Position numbers and translations under genes: made by a program. A DNA stretch of 33,627 bases from Methylococcaceae bacterium (GTDB lineage Bacteria; Pseudomonadota; Gammaproteobacteria; Methylococcales; Methylomonadaceae): contig CANGLL010000006.1 in assembly GCA_947454605.1 (NCBI GenBank), positions 1 to 33,627 of the forward strand, written 5' to 3'. The notes beneath the pieces were generated by a model. It made no database searches. It was not told the DNA's origin and saw only the letters and a list, made by a program, of their open reading frames with translations. Below are positions 23,829-32,333 of the stretch, one piece after another; the stretch's first letter is position 1; each line of letters begins with the position of its first letter.

Positions 23829-24847
23829 AAAGCCCGAACAGTTCTGACTCGATGCGTTAGGTTTTTATTGCCGGTAAATTGTTCACCAATATAAAAGTTC
23901 TGAAACCACGCATTAAAGCTATCACTTTCTGTACTACTCCAATAGAGTTGATTTGAAAAGCCGCCTACAAGATCCTTTTTGGCGTAGAGCATTTCTAATT
24001 CTGTTCTAGTGGGCAAGCGCCAATCGTGGTGGTTTTTTCCTGATCTGTTTTTTGCGTCATGCCAAGTGGTTTGCGCTGATAAATCTTCTTGGCTAGCAGC
24101 CAATCCATGAAACCCAGTGGTGTCTACATAAAAAACGATGCCTTCATCAGGAAGTCTATCCCCGATTTTATAAGCTGTCTTTTTTTCAGTTGAAACGGGT
24201 ATTTCGTAGCCCGAGATTTGATGTTTAATAATGATGTTTCTAATCACTTCACTTGCGACTAAATGCCCAGCTGATTGAGCCACAATCTTATTAATTTCTT
24301 TAGCTGCATCCCGTTTTTCATTGCTGAGTAGCCAACGTGAGAAGCTTTGAATATCTTGGTTTTTACCAAAGAACTTTTCAATAAATTCCGTTTCTAATTG
24401 TTCTGCAATTGATTTTGCATCACTAAATTGTTTGCTTTGCAGTATTTCTTGTTTAAAACTGAAACTTAAATCCTTTGAAAGGATATTGAGGTTTTGATAC
24501 AACTCATCCAGTCCCTCAACAAGCTCTACTGCTATAAGCCAGCCAGATTCCAAGTCGTTAGACTTCTCCGAAGAAGTGTTAGTTTGTTCTGGTTCTGACA
24601 CCTGGTCATAGGATGCTTTAAAGCCAAACTGACTCTTTGTATAGTGTCTACGTTTGTCTGGATCAATAAGAACGGTATAGGCTTCGTTAATTTCTTTAGT
24701 CTTTTTGATGGCTTCTTCTCTATCACCGTCATATCTGTCAGGGTGATAGATCATCATGAGTGCTTTGTAAGCCGCTTTAACAACAGCCATTTCAGCGTTA
24801 TCGGTAACACCTAAAATGCGATAAAAATCTTTTTGTGAGGTACTCAT
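23825..24847 (-). CDS. J-domain protein with C-terminal DUF1566 (Lcl C-terminal-like) domain
   Basis: N-term 'DFYRILGVTDNAEMAVVKAAYKALMMIYHPDRYDGDREEAIKKTKEINEAYTVLIDPDKRRHY' with HPD motif; C-term 'KIGDRLPDEGIVFYVDTTGFHGLAASQEDL...WRLPTRTELEMLY...GGFSNQLYWSSTESDSFNAWFQNFYIGEQFTGNKNLTHRVRTVRAF'. Confidence 0.9.
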   Translation of the reverse strand: MSTSQKDFYRILGVTDNAEMAVVKAAYKALMMIYHPDRYDGDREEAIKKTKEINEAYTVLIDPDKRRHYTKSQFGFKASYDQVSEPEQTNTSSEKSNDLESGWLIAVELVEGLDELYQNLNILSKDLSFSFKQEILQSKQFSDAKSIAEQLETEFIEKFFGKNQDIQSFSRWLLSNEKRDAAKEINKIVAQSAGHLVASEVIRNIIIKHQISGYEIPVSTEKKTAYKIGDRLPDEGIVFYVDTTGFHGLAASQEDLSAQTTWHDAKNRSGKNHHDWRLPTRTELEMLYAKKDLVGGFSNQLYWSSTESDSFNAWFQNFYIGEQFTGNKNLTHRVRTVRAF

Positions 24848-25078
24848 TTTGCACCTAAAAGGAATTGCATAAAGCGTAAAGCTATTTTGTGGGTCATCTT
24901 TATTGTAATTATTAGCTTTTTTATAACGATTTTAAAGTTAATCAAATGAGATTATTAAAGCGAAATTATAACAATATTAAGGCTGTAATATTAGGAATTG
25001 ATTCAAATTTCTGTAAGATACATCAGATTAACACCCAAATCACTCAATGAATTTAAGAAATAGAGGCGCATTCTTTCC

Positions 25079-25843
25079 ATGCTAAAAATCATCCAGCTGT
25101 TAGTTTTAAATGATAACTACATTTATCTTATTCATGATGAACTTTCAGGAGAAACAGCGGCGGTTGATCCAGCCGGAGCTGAGCCCGTTATAGACTATTT
25201 AGCTAAACAAGGTTGGCAGTTAAAGTATGTCTTAAACACACACCATCATTTGGATCATGTAGAAGGCAATACAGTTTTAAAACAAAGAACGGGCTGTACA
25301 GTAGTCGCCGGCCAAACGGATGCGCATCGTATTCCTGATTTCGATATTGGCGTTTCAGAGGGTGATGCGCTTTTCCTAGGGCAGCATAAGATAAAAGTCA
25401 TGATCACACCCGGTCATACAACAGGCCATGTGGTTTATTATTTTGAAAAAGACGATTTGTTATTTTGCGGGGATACTTTATTTGTGATGGGCTGTGGTCG
25501 CTTGTTTGAAGGCACTCCTGAACAGATGTATGCATCATTACAAAAACTAAAAGCCTTGCCGGCTGAAACTAAAGTTTATTGCGCACATGAATATACCCAA
25601 GCGAATGGCAAGTTCGCACTCAGTGTTGAATCAGATAATCAGGTATTACAAGATAAACTGCAAAGAGTGGCCGAGCTTAGGCGTAATAATCTGTCAACAG
25701 TTCCTTCGACTATCGCTGAAGAGATAGCGACTAATCCTTTTTTTAGAACGGAGAGTTTAAGTATCCAAAAAAATTTGGATTTAGTGGGGGCGGAGCAAGT
25801 TGATATATTTACTGCGTTAAGAAAACGTAAAGACGTTTTTTAG
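25079..25843 (+). CDS. gloB: Hydroxyacylglutathione hydrolase (glyoxalase II)
   Basis: 'VLNTHHHLDHVEGN', 'MITPGHTTGHVVYYF', 'LFCGDTLFVMGCGRLFEGTPEQMYASL'. Confidence 0.97.
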   Translation: MLKIIQLLVLNDNYIYLIHDELSGETAAVDPAGAEPVIDYLAKQGWQLKYVLNTHHHLDHVEGNTVLKQRTGCTVVAGQTDAHRIPDFDIGVSEGDALFLGQHKIKVMITPGHTTGHVVYYFEKDDLLFCGDTLFVMGCGRLFEGTPEQMYASLQKLKALPAETKVYCAHEYTQANGKFALSVESDNQVLQDKLQRVAELRRNNLSTVPSTIAEEIATNPFFRTESLSIQKNLDLVGAEQVDIFTALRKRKDVF

Positions 25844-25871
25844 ATATAGAGGGTTAACGCATCAGATTACT

Positions 25872-25899
25872 TTACCTCTCCCTGATTAGAGAGAGGTAA
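25872..25899. terminator. Hairpin between convergent gloB and lysS, possible terminator
   Basis: TTACCTCTC-ccctgatta-type loop-GAGAGGTAA, perfect 9-bp arms, between convergent genes; only a weak T tract. Confidence 0.5.
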
Positions 25900-25922
25900 G
25901 TCTTACTGTTTTAAATGGCCGA

Positions 25923-27422
25923 TTATGCTTTAGGACGCATATGAGGGAATAACAATACATCGCGGATAGACTGTGCATCAGTAAATAGCATCACCAAACG
26001 GTCAATACCAATACCTTCACCGGCTGTTGGTGGCATGCCGTGCTCTAGTGCCACAATGTAGTCAGCATCAAAGTGCATGGCTTCATCATCACCGGCTTCT
26101 TTTTCTTCTACTTGCTTTTGGAAACGCGCCGCTTGATCTTCAGCATCATTTAACTCGGTAAAACCGTTGGCAATTTCTCTACCGCCGACAAAGAACTCAA
26201 AACGATCGGTCACATGCGGGTCGTTATCATTACGTCTAGCTAACGGTGATACTTCCACAGGATAAGCCGTAATAAAGGTAGGATTCATTAAACGACTTTC
26301 TACGGTTTTCTCAAAAATCTCAATTTGAATCTTACCCAAACCATAACTGTCTTTTACCGGGATGTGTAAACTTTGGGCTACTTTAACGGCGGCTTCACGT
26401 GTTTCAAGATCAGCGGCCGTTAGATTAGGGTTAAAGTGTAAGATAGATTCATTAACCGTCATGCGATCAAACGGTTTACCAAAGTCGTATTCTTCACCTT
26501 GATAAGTCACCACAGTTTGGCCTAAAACTTCTACCGCAATGCCTCTCAACATAGCTTCTGTTAAATCCATCAAATCATGGTATTCAGCATAGGCTTGATA
26601 AAACTCCAGCATCGTAAATTCTGGATTGTGGCGCGTTGATAATCCTTCGTTACGGAAGTTACGATTGATTTCAAAGACGCGTTCAAAACCACCCACGACT
26701 AAACGTTTTAAATACAACTCTGGCGCAATACGCAAATACATATCCATATCTAAAGCATTATGATGCGTCATAAAAGGCCGTGCGGTCGCACCACCAGGAA
26801 TCACTTGCATCATGGGGGTTTCAACTTCTAAGAACTGGCGTTCTATTAAAAATTGACGAATATAGCTGACGATTTTTGAGCGTATTAAAAATGTATCTCG
26901 CGATTGTTCGCTCATAATTAAATCCAGATAACGCTGTCTGTATTTAATTTCTTGATCGGCAATGCCATGAAACTTTTCGGGTAAGGGGCGGAGTGCTTTA
27001 GTTAACAAACGAATGTCATCCACCTTAAGGCTCAATTCACCGGTTTGGGTGATAAACAGCACACCTTCGGCGCCAATAATGTCACCGATGTCCCATTTTT
27101 TAAATTGTTCGTTATAAAAGCCTTCTGGCAACGTATCACGCGTGACATACAGTTGGATTTTGCCAGACATATCTTGAATATGGGCAAAACTCGCTTTACC
27201 CATCACGCGCCGCGTCATAATTCTGCCAGCCAATTTAACGCGTATAGGCGTGGCTTCTAATTCTTCTTTCGTCTTTTCGCCATATTCGGCTAATAATTCA
27301 CCGGCAATTGCCGTACGACGAAAATCAGTAGGGAAGGCGATACCTTCATTTTCACGTAACTCATTAAGTTTGCTACGACGTTGTTTAATCTGTTCTTGTT
27401 CGTCTTGGATAATATCTGACAT
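25923..27422 (-). CDS. lysS: Lysyl-tRNA synthetase (class II)
   Basis: '[49 protein letters not shown]', '[30 protein letters not shown]', '[10 protein letters not shown]'. Confidence 0.98.
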   Translation of the reverse strand: MSDIIQDEQEQIKQRRSKLNELRENEGIAFPTDFRRTAIAGELLAEYGEKTKEELEATPIRVKLAGRIMTRRVMGKASFAHIQDMSGKIQLYVTRDTLPEGFYNEQFKKWDIGDIIGAEGVLFITQTGELSLKVDDIRLLTKALRPLPEKFHGIADQEIKYRQRYLDLIMSEQSRDTFLIRSKIVSYIRQFLIERQFLEVETPMMQVIPGGATARPFMTHHNALDMDMYLRIAPELYLKRLVVGGFERVFEINRNFRNEGLSTRHNPEFTMLEFYQAYAEYHDLMDLTEAMLRGIAVEVLGQTVVTYQGEEYDFGKPFDRMTVNESILHFNPNLTAADLETREAAVKVAQSLHIPVKDSYGLGKIQIEIFEKTVESRLMNPTFITAYPVEVSPLARRNDNDPHVTDRFEFFVGGREIANGFTELNDAEDQAARFQKQVEEKEAGDDEAMHFDADYIVALEHGMPPTAGEGIGIDRLVMLFTDAQSIRDVLLFPHMRPKA

Positions 27423-27451
27423 GATTTCTAATGGGTAAATTATAAATAGAG

Positions 27452-28550
27452 TTATAAGCCGCTTTTTAAGCTAGCTTCAATAAATTGATCAAGATCGCCA
27501 TCCAATACCGCTTGTGTGTTGCCGGTTTCGACACTGGTGCGTAAATCTTTAATGCGTGATTGGTCCAATACATAAGAGCGAATTTGGCTGCCCCAACCGA
27601 TATCAGATTTAGTATCTTCCAAAGCTTGTGCGGTTTCGCTACGTTTACGCATTTCTAATTCGTACAATTTAGCTTTTAATTGCTTCATTGCGGTATCACG
27701 ATTCTTATGTTGTGAGCGATCACTTTGGCATTGCACCACAATCCCGGTTGGATTATGCGTCATACGCACGGCAGATTCTGTTTTATTAACGTGCTGTCCA
27801 CCCGCGCCACTAGCTCGATATACATCGATCCGAATATCAGCTGGGTTAATATCGATATCAATATCATCATCAATTTCTGGCGATACAAACACAGATGCAA
27901 ATGAGGTATGACGACGATTACCCGAGTCAAAAGGGGATTTTCTGACTAAGCGGTGCACGCCCGTTTCGGTACGTAACCAGCCAAAGGCATATTCGCCCTC
28001 AAATTTGATGGTGGCACTCTTAATGCCCGCGACATCACCTTGTGATTCTTCAATAAGTTCGGTTTTAAAGCCTTTGCGCTCACCCCAACGTAAAAACATC
28101 CGTTCAATCATAGAGGCCCAGTCTTGTGCTTCTGTACCCCCCGAACCTGATTGGATATCTAAAAAGGCATTATTGGCATCCATCTCGCCAGAGAACATCC
28201 GTCTAAACTCTAAATCGGCGACTCTTTTTTCGAAGTGTTCTAAATCATCAACGACCGTATCTACGGTTTCATCGTCTTCTTCTTCCACCGCCATGAGTAA
28301 TAACTCTTCAGCATCGGCTAAACCGCGTTCGAGGTCATTAATGGTGTTAACGATCACTTCTAATTGCCCGCGTTCTTTACCGAGCGATTGAGCTTGTTCT
28401 GGGTTATCCCAGATTTTTGGATTTTCGAGTTCGCGTAAAACTTCGATTAAGCGTTCGCTTTTAACATCAAAGTCAAAGATACCCCCTTAAAGAGTTACCA
28501 CGGCTCTTTAAGTCGGCGATTTTATTTTTAATGGGATTTATTTCTTGCAT
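27452..28550 (-). CDS. prfB: Peptide chain release factor 2, expressed via programmed +1 frameshift
   Basis: Downstream frame has GGQ motif '[24 protein letters not shown]'. ATG at 28550: [25 protein letters not shown] then UGA at 28475-28473, with AGGGGGTATCTTTGAC at the junction; +1 frame continues [47 protein letters not shown] into the track ORF. Confidence 0.97.
28475..28490 (-). promoter_or_regulatory. RF2 autoregulatory frameshift element (internal SD, spacer, CUU UGA C)
   Basis: Minus strand AGGGGGTATCTTTGAC, the canonical RF2 recoding signal; UGA is codon 26. Confidence 0.96.
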
Positions 28551-28707
28551 GCTGACTGTGTATCAATGACTATCAGTGTCAGGGTTAATTAGAACCTAGT
28601 CTGATAAGTACTTAAAAGGTGTTGATTATAAATTATAATTAAGCGATGGGCATTAATAATTAAGTTAAAATAACTGCTTATGGGTATTTTGGAGGCTGGA
28701 GTAGTCG

Positions 28708-29445
28708 ATGAAGATTGTAGCTTTATATAGCATTAAAGGTGGCGTGGGTAAGACCTCTAGTGCAGTTAATTTGGCGTTTATTGCGGCGAGCCAGGGATAT
28801 CGCACACTGGTTTGGGATTTAGATCCGCAAGGTGCAAGCAGTTATTATTTTAGAATTAAGCCAAAAGTAAAAGGGGGCAGTAAAGACTTAATAGCGGGTA
28901 AGCGTGAGCTTGATGGCCTAATTAAAGGCACTGATTTTAATAACCTGGATTTATTGCCCGCAGATTTTTCATTTAGAAATTTAGATCTCGTACTGGATGC
29001 CAAAAAGAAACCGACTCAGCAGCTTAAAAAGTTATTAAAGCCTTTAGCAGAAGACTATGACTATATCTTTTTAGATTGTCCGCCCAATATTTCGCTGTTA
29101 TCAGAAGCGGTATTTGCCACCGCAGATATTTTACTATCGCCAATCATCCCTACCACCTTATCCTTAAGAACCTTAGAGCAACTTAAAGAATTTATAGCTG
29201 AAAACGACCTAAAAAATGTTGCGTTAGTGCCATTCTTTTCTATGGTGGATCGTCGCAAAAATATGCATAAAGAAATGATGGATAGCTTGGCAAAAACGCA
29301 TCCAGAGATATTAAAAACACCGATCCCTTATGCTAGTGATATAGAAAGGATGGGCTTAGAACGCATGCCATTGGGTGGCTTTTCAACTAAGAGTCGATCC
29401 TTACAAGCCTATCAAACCTTGTGGCAAGAGATATTGGGCCGTTAG
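28708..29445 (+). CDS. ParA/Soj-family ATPase, no adjacent ParB
   Basis: Deviant Walker A 'YSIKGGVGKTSSAVNLAF', 'DLDPQGASSYYF', 'YDYIFLDCPPNISLLSEAV'. Confidence 0.93.
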   Translation: MKIVALYSIKGGVGKTSSAVNLAFIAASQGYRTLVWDLDPQGASSYYFRIKPKVKGGSKDLIAGKRELDGLIKGTDFNNLDLLPADFSFRNLDLVLDAKKKPTQQLKKLLKPLAEDYDYIFLDCPPNISLLSEAVFATADILLSPIIPTTLSLRTLEQLKEFIAENDLKNVALVPFFSMVDRRKNMHKEMMDSLAKTHPEILKTPIPYASDIERMGLERMPLGGFSTKSRSLQAYQTLWQEILGR

Positions 29446-29453
29446 GTTGATCG

Positions 29454-29897
29454 ATGATTACGATAATTCAACGAGTGACTTCTGCAAAGGTGACGGTCAA
29501 TAATATTGACATAGGCGCTATTGAAACGGGGATTATGGCTTTAGTAGCCGTAGAGAAAAACGATACAGAAAAAGACGCAGAACGCTTACTAGAGCGTATT
29601 CTTAACTATCGGATATTTGCAGATGCCGATGATAAGATGAACTTAAGCTTAAGAACCATTAACGGTGGCTTATTACTTATTCCACAATTTACCTTAGCAG
29701 CAGATACCCAAAAGGGTAATCGCCCGAGTTTTATCAGTGCGGCTACACCAGAAAAAGGCTTAGTGTTATTCACCTATTTGCAGAATTTAGCACTTAAGAC
29801 TTATGAGAACGTGCAATTTGGTGAATTTGGTGCCGATATGCAAGTGTCACTGGTTAATAATGGCCCTGTCACGTTTACATTAAGAACGGCATCTTAA
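29454..29897 (+). CDS. dtd: D-aminoacyl-tRNA deacylase
   Basis: 'MITIIQRVTSAKVTV', 'PQFTLAADTQKGNRPSF', 'GADMQVSLVNNGPVTFTL'. Confidence 0.96.
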   Translation: MITIIQRVTSAKVTVNNIDIGAIETGIMALVAVEKNDTEKDAERLLERILNYRIFADADDKMNLSLRTINGGLLLIPQFTLAADTQKGNRPSFISAATPEKGLVLFTYLQNLALKTYENVQFGEFGADMQVSLVNNGPVTFTLRTAS

Positions 29898-30295
29898 AAT
29901 TGGTGATCAAAGATCACTCCTGTTCTTGTGTCTATACCTTGCGTTGGATAAAAAGGTAGTACCGCAAACACGTATCAAATATTAAAACCGTGGATGCAAT
30001 AATGCGAAAAACTTAAGCGATGTAGAAAAAAATAAGAGCCGTTTTCTACAGGCATAAGGCTTAGGTGAAAATGGTGTGCTGTGCGTTTCTCGCAAATGGC
30101 TTGTGCGAGAGGGAGGTATGCGATTAATTTCGCCGATAGGAAGATTGTTTACGCTTTTAGAAAACGCGAGACACTCAACGCAGTCTAAAACCTGCGGCTG
30201 GAGCACGCGAAACGCGATTGCAAACTCAAAAGAACACGAAAAAAAATAAGGATTCGCGTATGGGTCAGAGCATACACCTATTCAACATTAAATTT

Positions 30296-30420
30296 GTGGT
30301 TTACTTTACTTCGCCGCGAAATTGATATTTTAGAAACGTATCCAAGCCTTGGATACGCTATTCGCGCTCGCTAAAAAATTAGTGGAGTTCACCGATTCGC
30401 GAAAAAAGTAAGGTAGCCAC
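30296..30420. repeat. Approx. 125-bp segment bounded by imperfect 25-bp inverted repeats
   Basis: GTGGTTTACTTTACTTCGCCGCGAA (30296-30320) versus TTCGCGAAAAAAGTAAGGTAGCCAC (30396-30420); 16/25 positions pair without gaps. Inner palindrome CGTATCCAAG-C-CTTGGATACG at 30337-30357 is perfect. Confidence 0.5.
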
Positions 30421-30606
30421 GGTTAACGTTTAATATCCGCTTTTTGCGTAGCTTAACGGCGAATTGCGTTTCTGATATTTATGTTGGATGTTTCAGACGT
30501 GTGTCGCGTAAGCTAATTGCGTGTAATTTTTTGATAATCGATGTTGGGTGTCTATTTATGGCACTGAAATATATAGGTTTTTATTTAAAAGTCCATTTAA
30601 CCCCCG

Positions 30607-30963
30607 CTAGAGCCCGTATAATTTATCAACTCCAACATTAAATCTACCACCGTATTCAATTAAACTTCCCGCACTAGAAAGGGGCGTAAGACTAAAACGA
30701 TAATCGACAAACCTGACCCAATCCAAAATATCTAATTTTGTTGGTTCTTGCAATTGCAACGATTGAATAAGCTCGTGCCTAAAACGTCTTCGCTCAGGCT
30801 CGAGAGAAAAATGCATAGTATCTTCTAGCTCATCAAGATCTTTTGATAATTTCGCACATTCTTGTAAATCAGCATGACTAAATCTATCAAACTCTAAAAG
30901 ACCAAGGGGTTGCTTGTTCTGCAATTTCGGCCTAGGAAAATTTGGAGGTAGTTTCTTCGCCAC
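30607..30963 (-). pseudogene. RES-domain toxin, C-terminally truncated
   Basis: 'WVRFVDYRFSLTPLSSAGSLIEYGGRFNVGVDKLYGL*' matches the N-terminal part of a RES domain; TAG at 30609-30607, then a short in-frame 'RGLNGLLNKNLYISVP*', and no further RES sequence seen. Confidence 0.75.
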
Positions 30964-30968
30964 AAAGA

Positions 30969-31406
30969 TTAATTGGTCGTGACTTGATCTATCTCTTGAG
31001 GACGATTCTTTTTGATGGCAGCATTGATAATGAACTTGCGTAGTCGATCAAAACGGCCTAATCGAATCATATCTTGAGGAGCAATATCACCAAGTAGTGG
31101 ATTGCGAGTCTTGAACCACAACACGGTTTTTTCGGTATTGCCATCAAAGAAATCTGCAACCATGTTAATAGTATTAGAAATTTCCTCGAGCCTATCACGC
31201 ATCTGTTCTGGTATGGCATCATCGAAACGGACTGAACTTAATGATACCGATGATATCTTTGATATATCTTAGCGTTTAAACCCTAACGTATCAGATACGA
31301 TTTTAGGCTGAAATGAACGGCCATGCCCAAAGTTAAAGTGGTCCTTAGGCACACTATCGAATAAACCGAAATTAATGTCTTTCTGTATATCGCCAAGTTG
31401 CATCAT
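30969..31406 (-). pseudogene. Xre/MbcA/ParS-type antitoxin (DUF2384 C-terminal domain) with an in-frame TAA
   Basis: MMQLGDIQKDINFGLFDSVPKDHFNFGHGRSFQPKIVSDTLGFKR*DISKISSVSLSSVRFDDAIPEQMRDRLEEISNTINMVADFFDGNTEKTVLWFKTRNPLLGDIAPQDMIRLGRFDRLRKFIINAAIKKN; stop at 31271-31269, same frame on both sides; 5 nt upstream of the toxin ORF. Confidence 0.8.
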
Positions 31407-31647
31407 AAAAGTACCGAAAAAATTCTTAATAAAACAATTACAAACCAGATACTAACCAATTTTATAACAAAAAATATACAGACGAAACTATTCGATGATC
31501 AACTTTTTGCAGATTTCAATAGTATTAACATTACACTACTTAAAATTTTTCGATTACACATTTTGTTTTACATACATGAGTAAATGATAAATCTGATCTA
31601 ATGTGACATTGAATAATAACTCGATATATTCAAGTCAGTTTTTTTAT

Positions 31648-31896
31648 ACTCTATTGCGCACCCTACAAAGACGAGTTAAACATTGGAAAGCGACACAAGG
31701 TCCCGATAAGCCAGTCATCTTTCGACAATCGGTCCCTGTGGGTCAATAAGGTCTATCTGACTTCAGTCATCCCAATTCCATAATAACGATACACGGAAAA
31801 ATGTTTAATCATCTTTTATACCAGTTTCGTTTGGCTCAGGCATATATGACTATGTCTGAGGTTTACATCATTTTTAAATCGTCAACGTGTAATTGA
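31648..31896 (+). pseudogene. IS21-family IstA transposase, C-terminal-region remnant
   Basis: TLLRTLQRRVKHWKATQGPDKPVIFRQSVPVGQ*GLSDFSHPNSIITIHGKMFNHLLYQFRLAQAYMTMSEVYIIFK...; resembles IstA; TAA at 31747-31749 with the frame continuing. Confidence 0.75.
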
Positions 31897-31916
31897 GCGT
31901 CAATTAAGAAGCGCAC
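31890..31916 (-). pseudogene. First ~9 codons of a DUF5615-type PIN-like toxin
   Basis: GTG at 31916: (M)RFLIDAQL, the typical start of DUF5615 toxins, overlapping the DUF433 stop as in intact pairs; similarity then ends. Confidence 0.55.
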
Positions 31917-32143
31917 TTTATACGACACTTACATACAGGATGATCAATGATGTGAGCGGCGTATGCTAGAGATGCGGTAATATCTTCTGGTTCAAGATAG
32001 GGATAATCTTAAAGGATTTCTGAAGTACTCGCCCCTGAGGCTAATAAGTCAAGTATGTCTTTTACTCTGATTCGCATATTAAGAATACAGGGTCTTCCAC
32101 CACAGATGAGTGGGTCAATTGTAATTCTATTGAATGTATTCAT
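31904..32143 (-). pseudogene. DUF433-family antitoxin with an in-frame TAA
   Basis: MNTFNRITIDPLICGGRPCILNMRIRVKDILDLLASGASTSEIL*DYPYLEPEDITASLAYAAHIIDHPVCKCRIKCAS*; TAA at 32011-32009, frame continues to 31904. Confidence 0.85.
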
Positions 32144-32333
32144 TTGTTTATAACCATAACAATATGTTTTGTAGGCTAATTTATATAATATCACGAGATT
32201 TTAAGTTTATATGCCTAAAGCTTCGCCTTTGGCTTTCTTAGCTAGGTGTTCCAGTTGTAACATTACCTTAATTTTGGCCTGTTAAAATCAAACGTGGTTA
32301 GCACATTTTATTAATTTTGATTAAAGGTTGGTT

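Noticed and set aside
23825-24847. Diversity-generating retroelement using the DUF1566 gene as variable protein
   Set aside because: No reverse transcriptase and no recognisable template/variable repeat pair seen in the window.
29903-29917. GTGATC-AAA-GATCAC hairpin after dtd as a terminator
   Set aside because: Short stem with no T tract; too weak to call.
29982-30206. 74-aa minus-strand ORF and the 65-aa ORF at 30444-30641 in the dtd-RES gap
   Set aside because: No recognisable protein features, no convincing ribosome-binding site and overlap with repeat-like structure; likely spurious.
31398-31583. 61-aa ORF upstream of the antitoxin remnant
   Set aside because: AT-rich low-complexity translation, partly overlapping the antitoxin start on the other strand; no support.
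30607-32194. A new stop-codon-recoded defence or TA system, given several in-frame TAA codons
   Set aside because: Housekeeping genes in the window terminate with TAA, no recoding element was visible next to these stops, and the toxins are themselves truncated. Decay is the simpler explanation.
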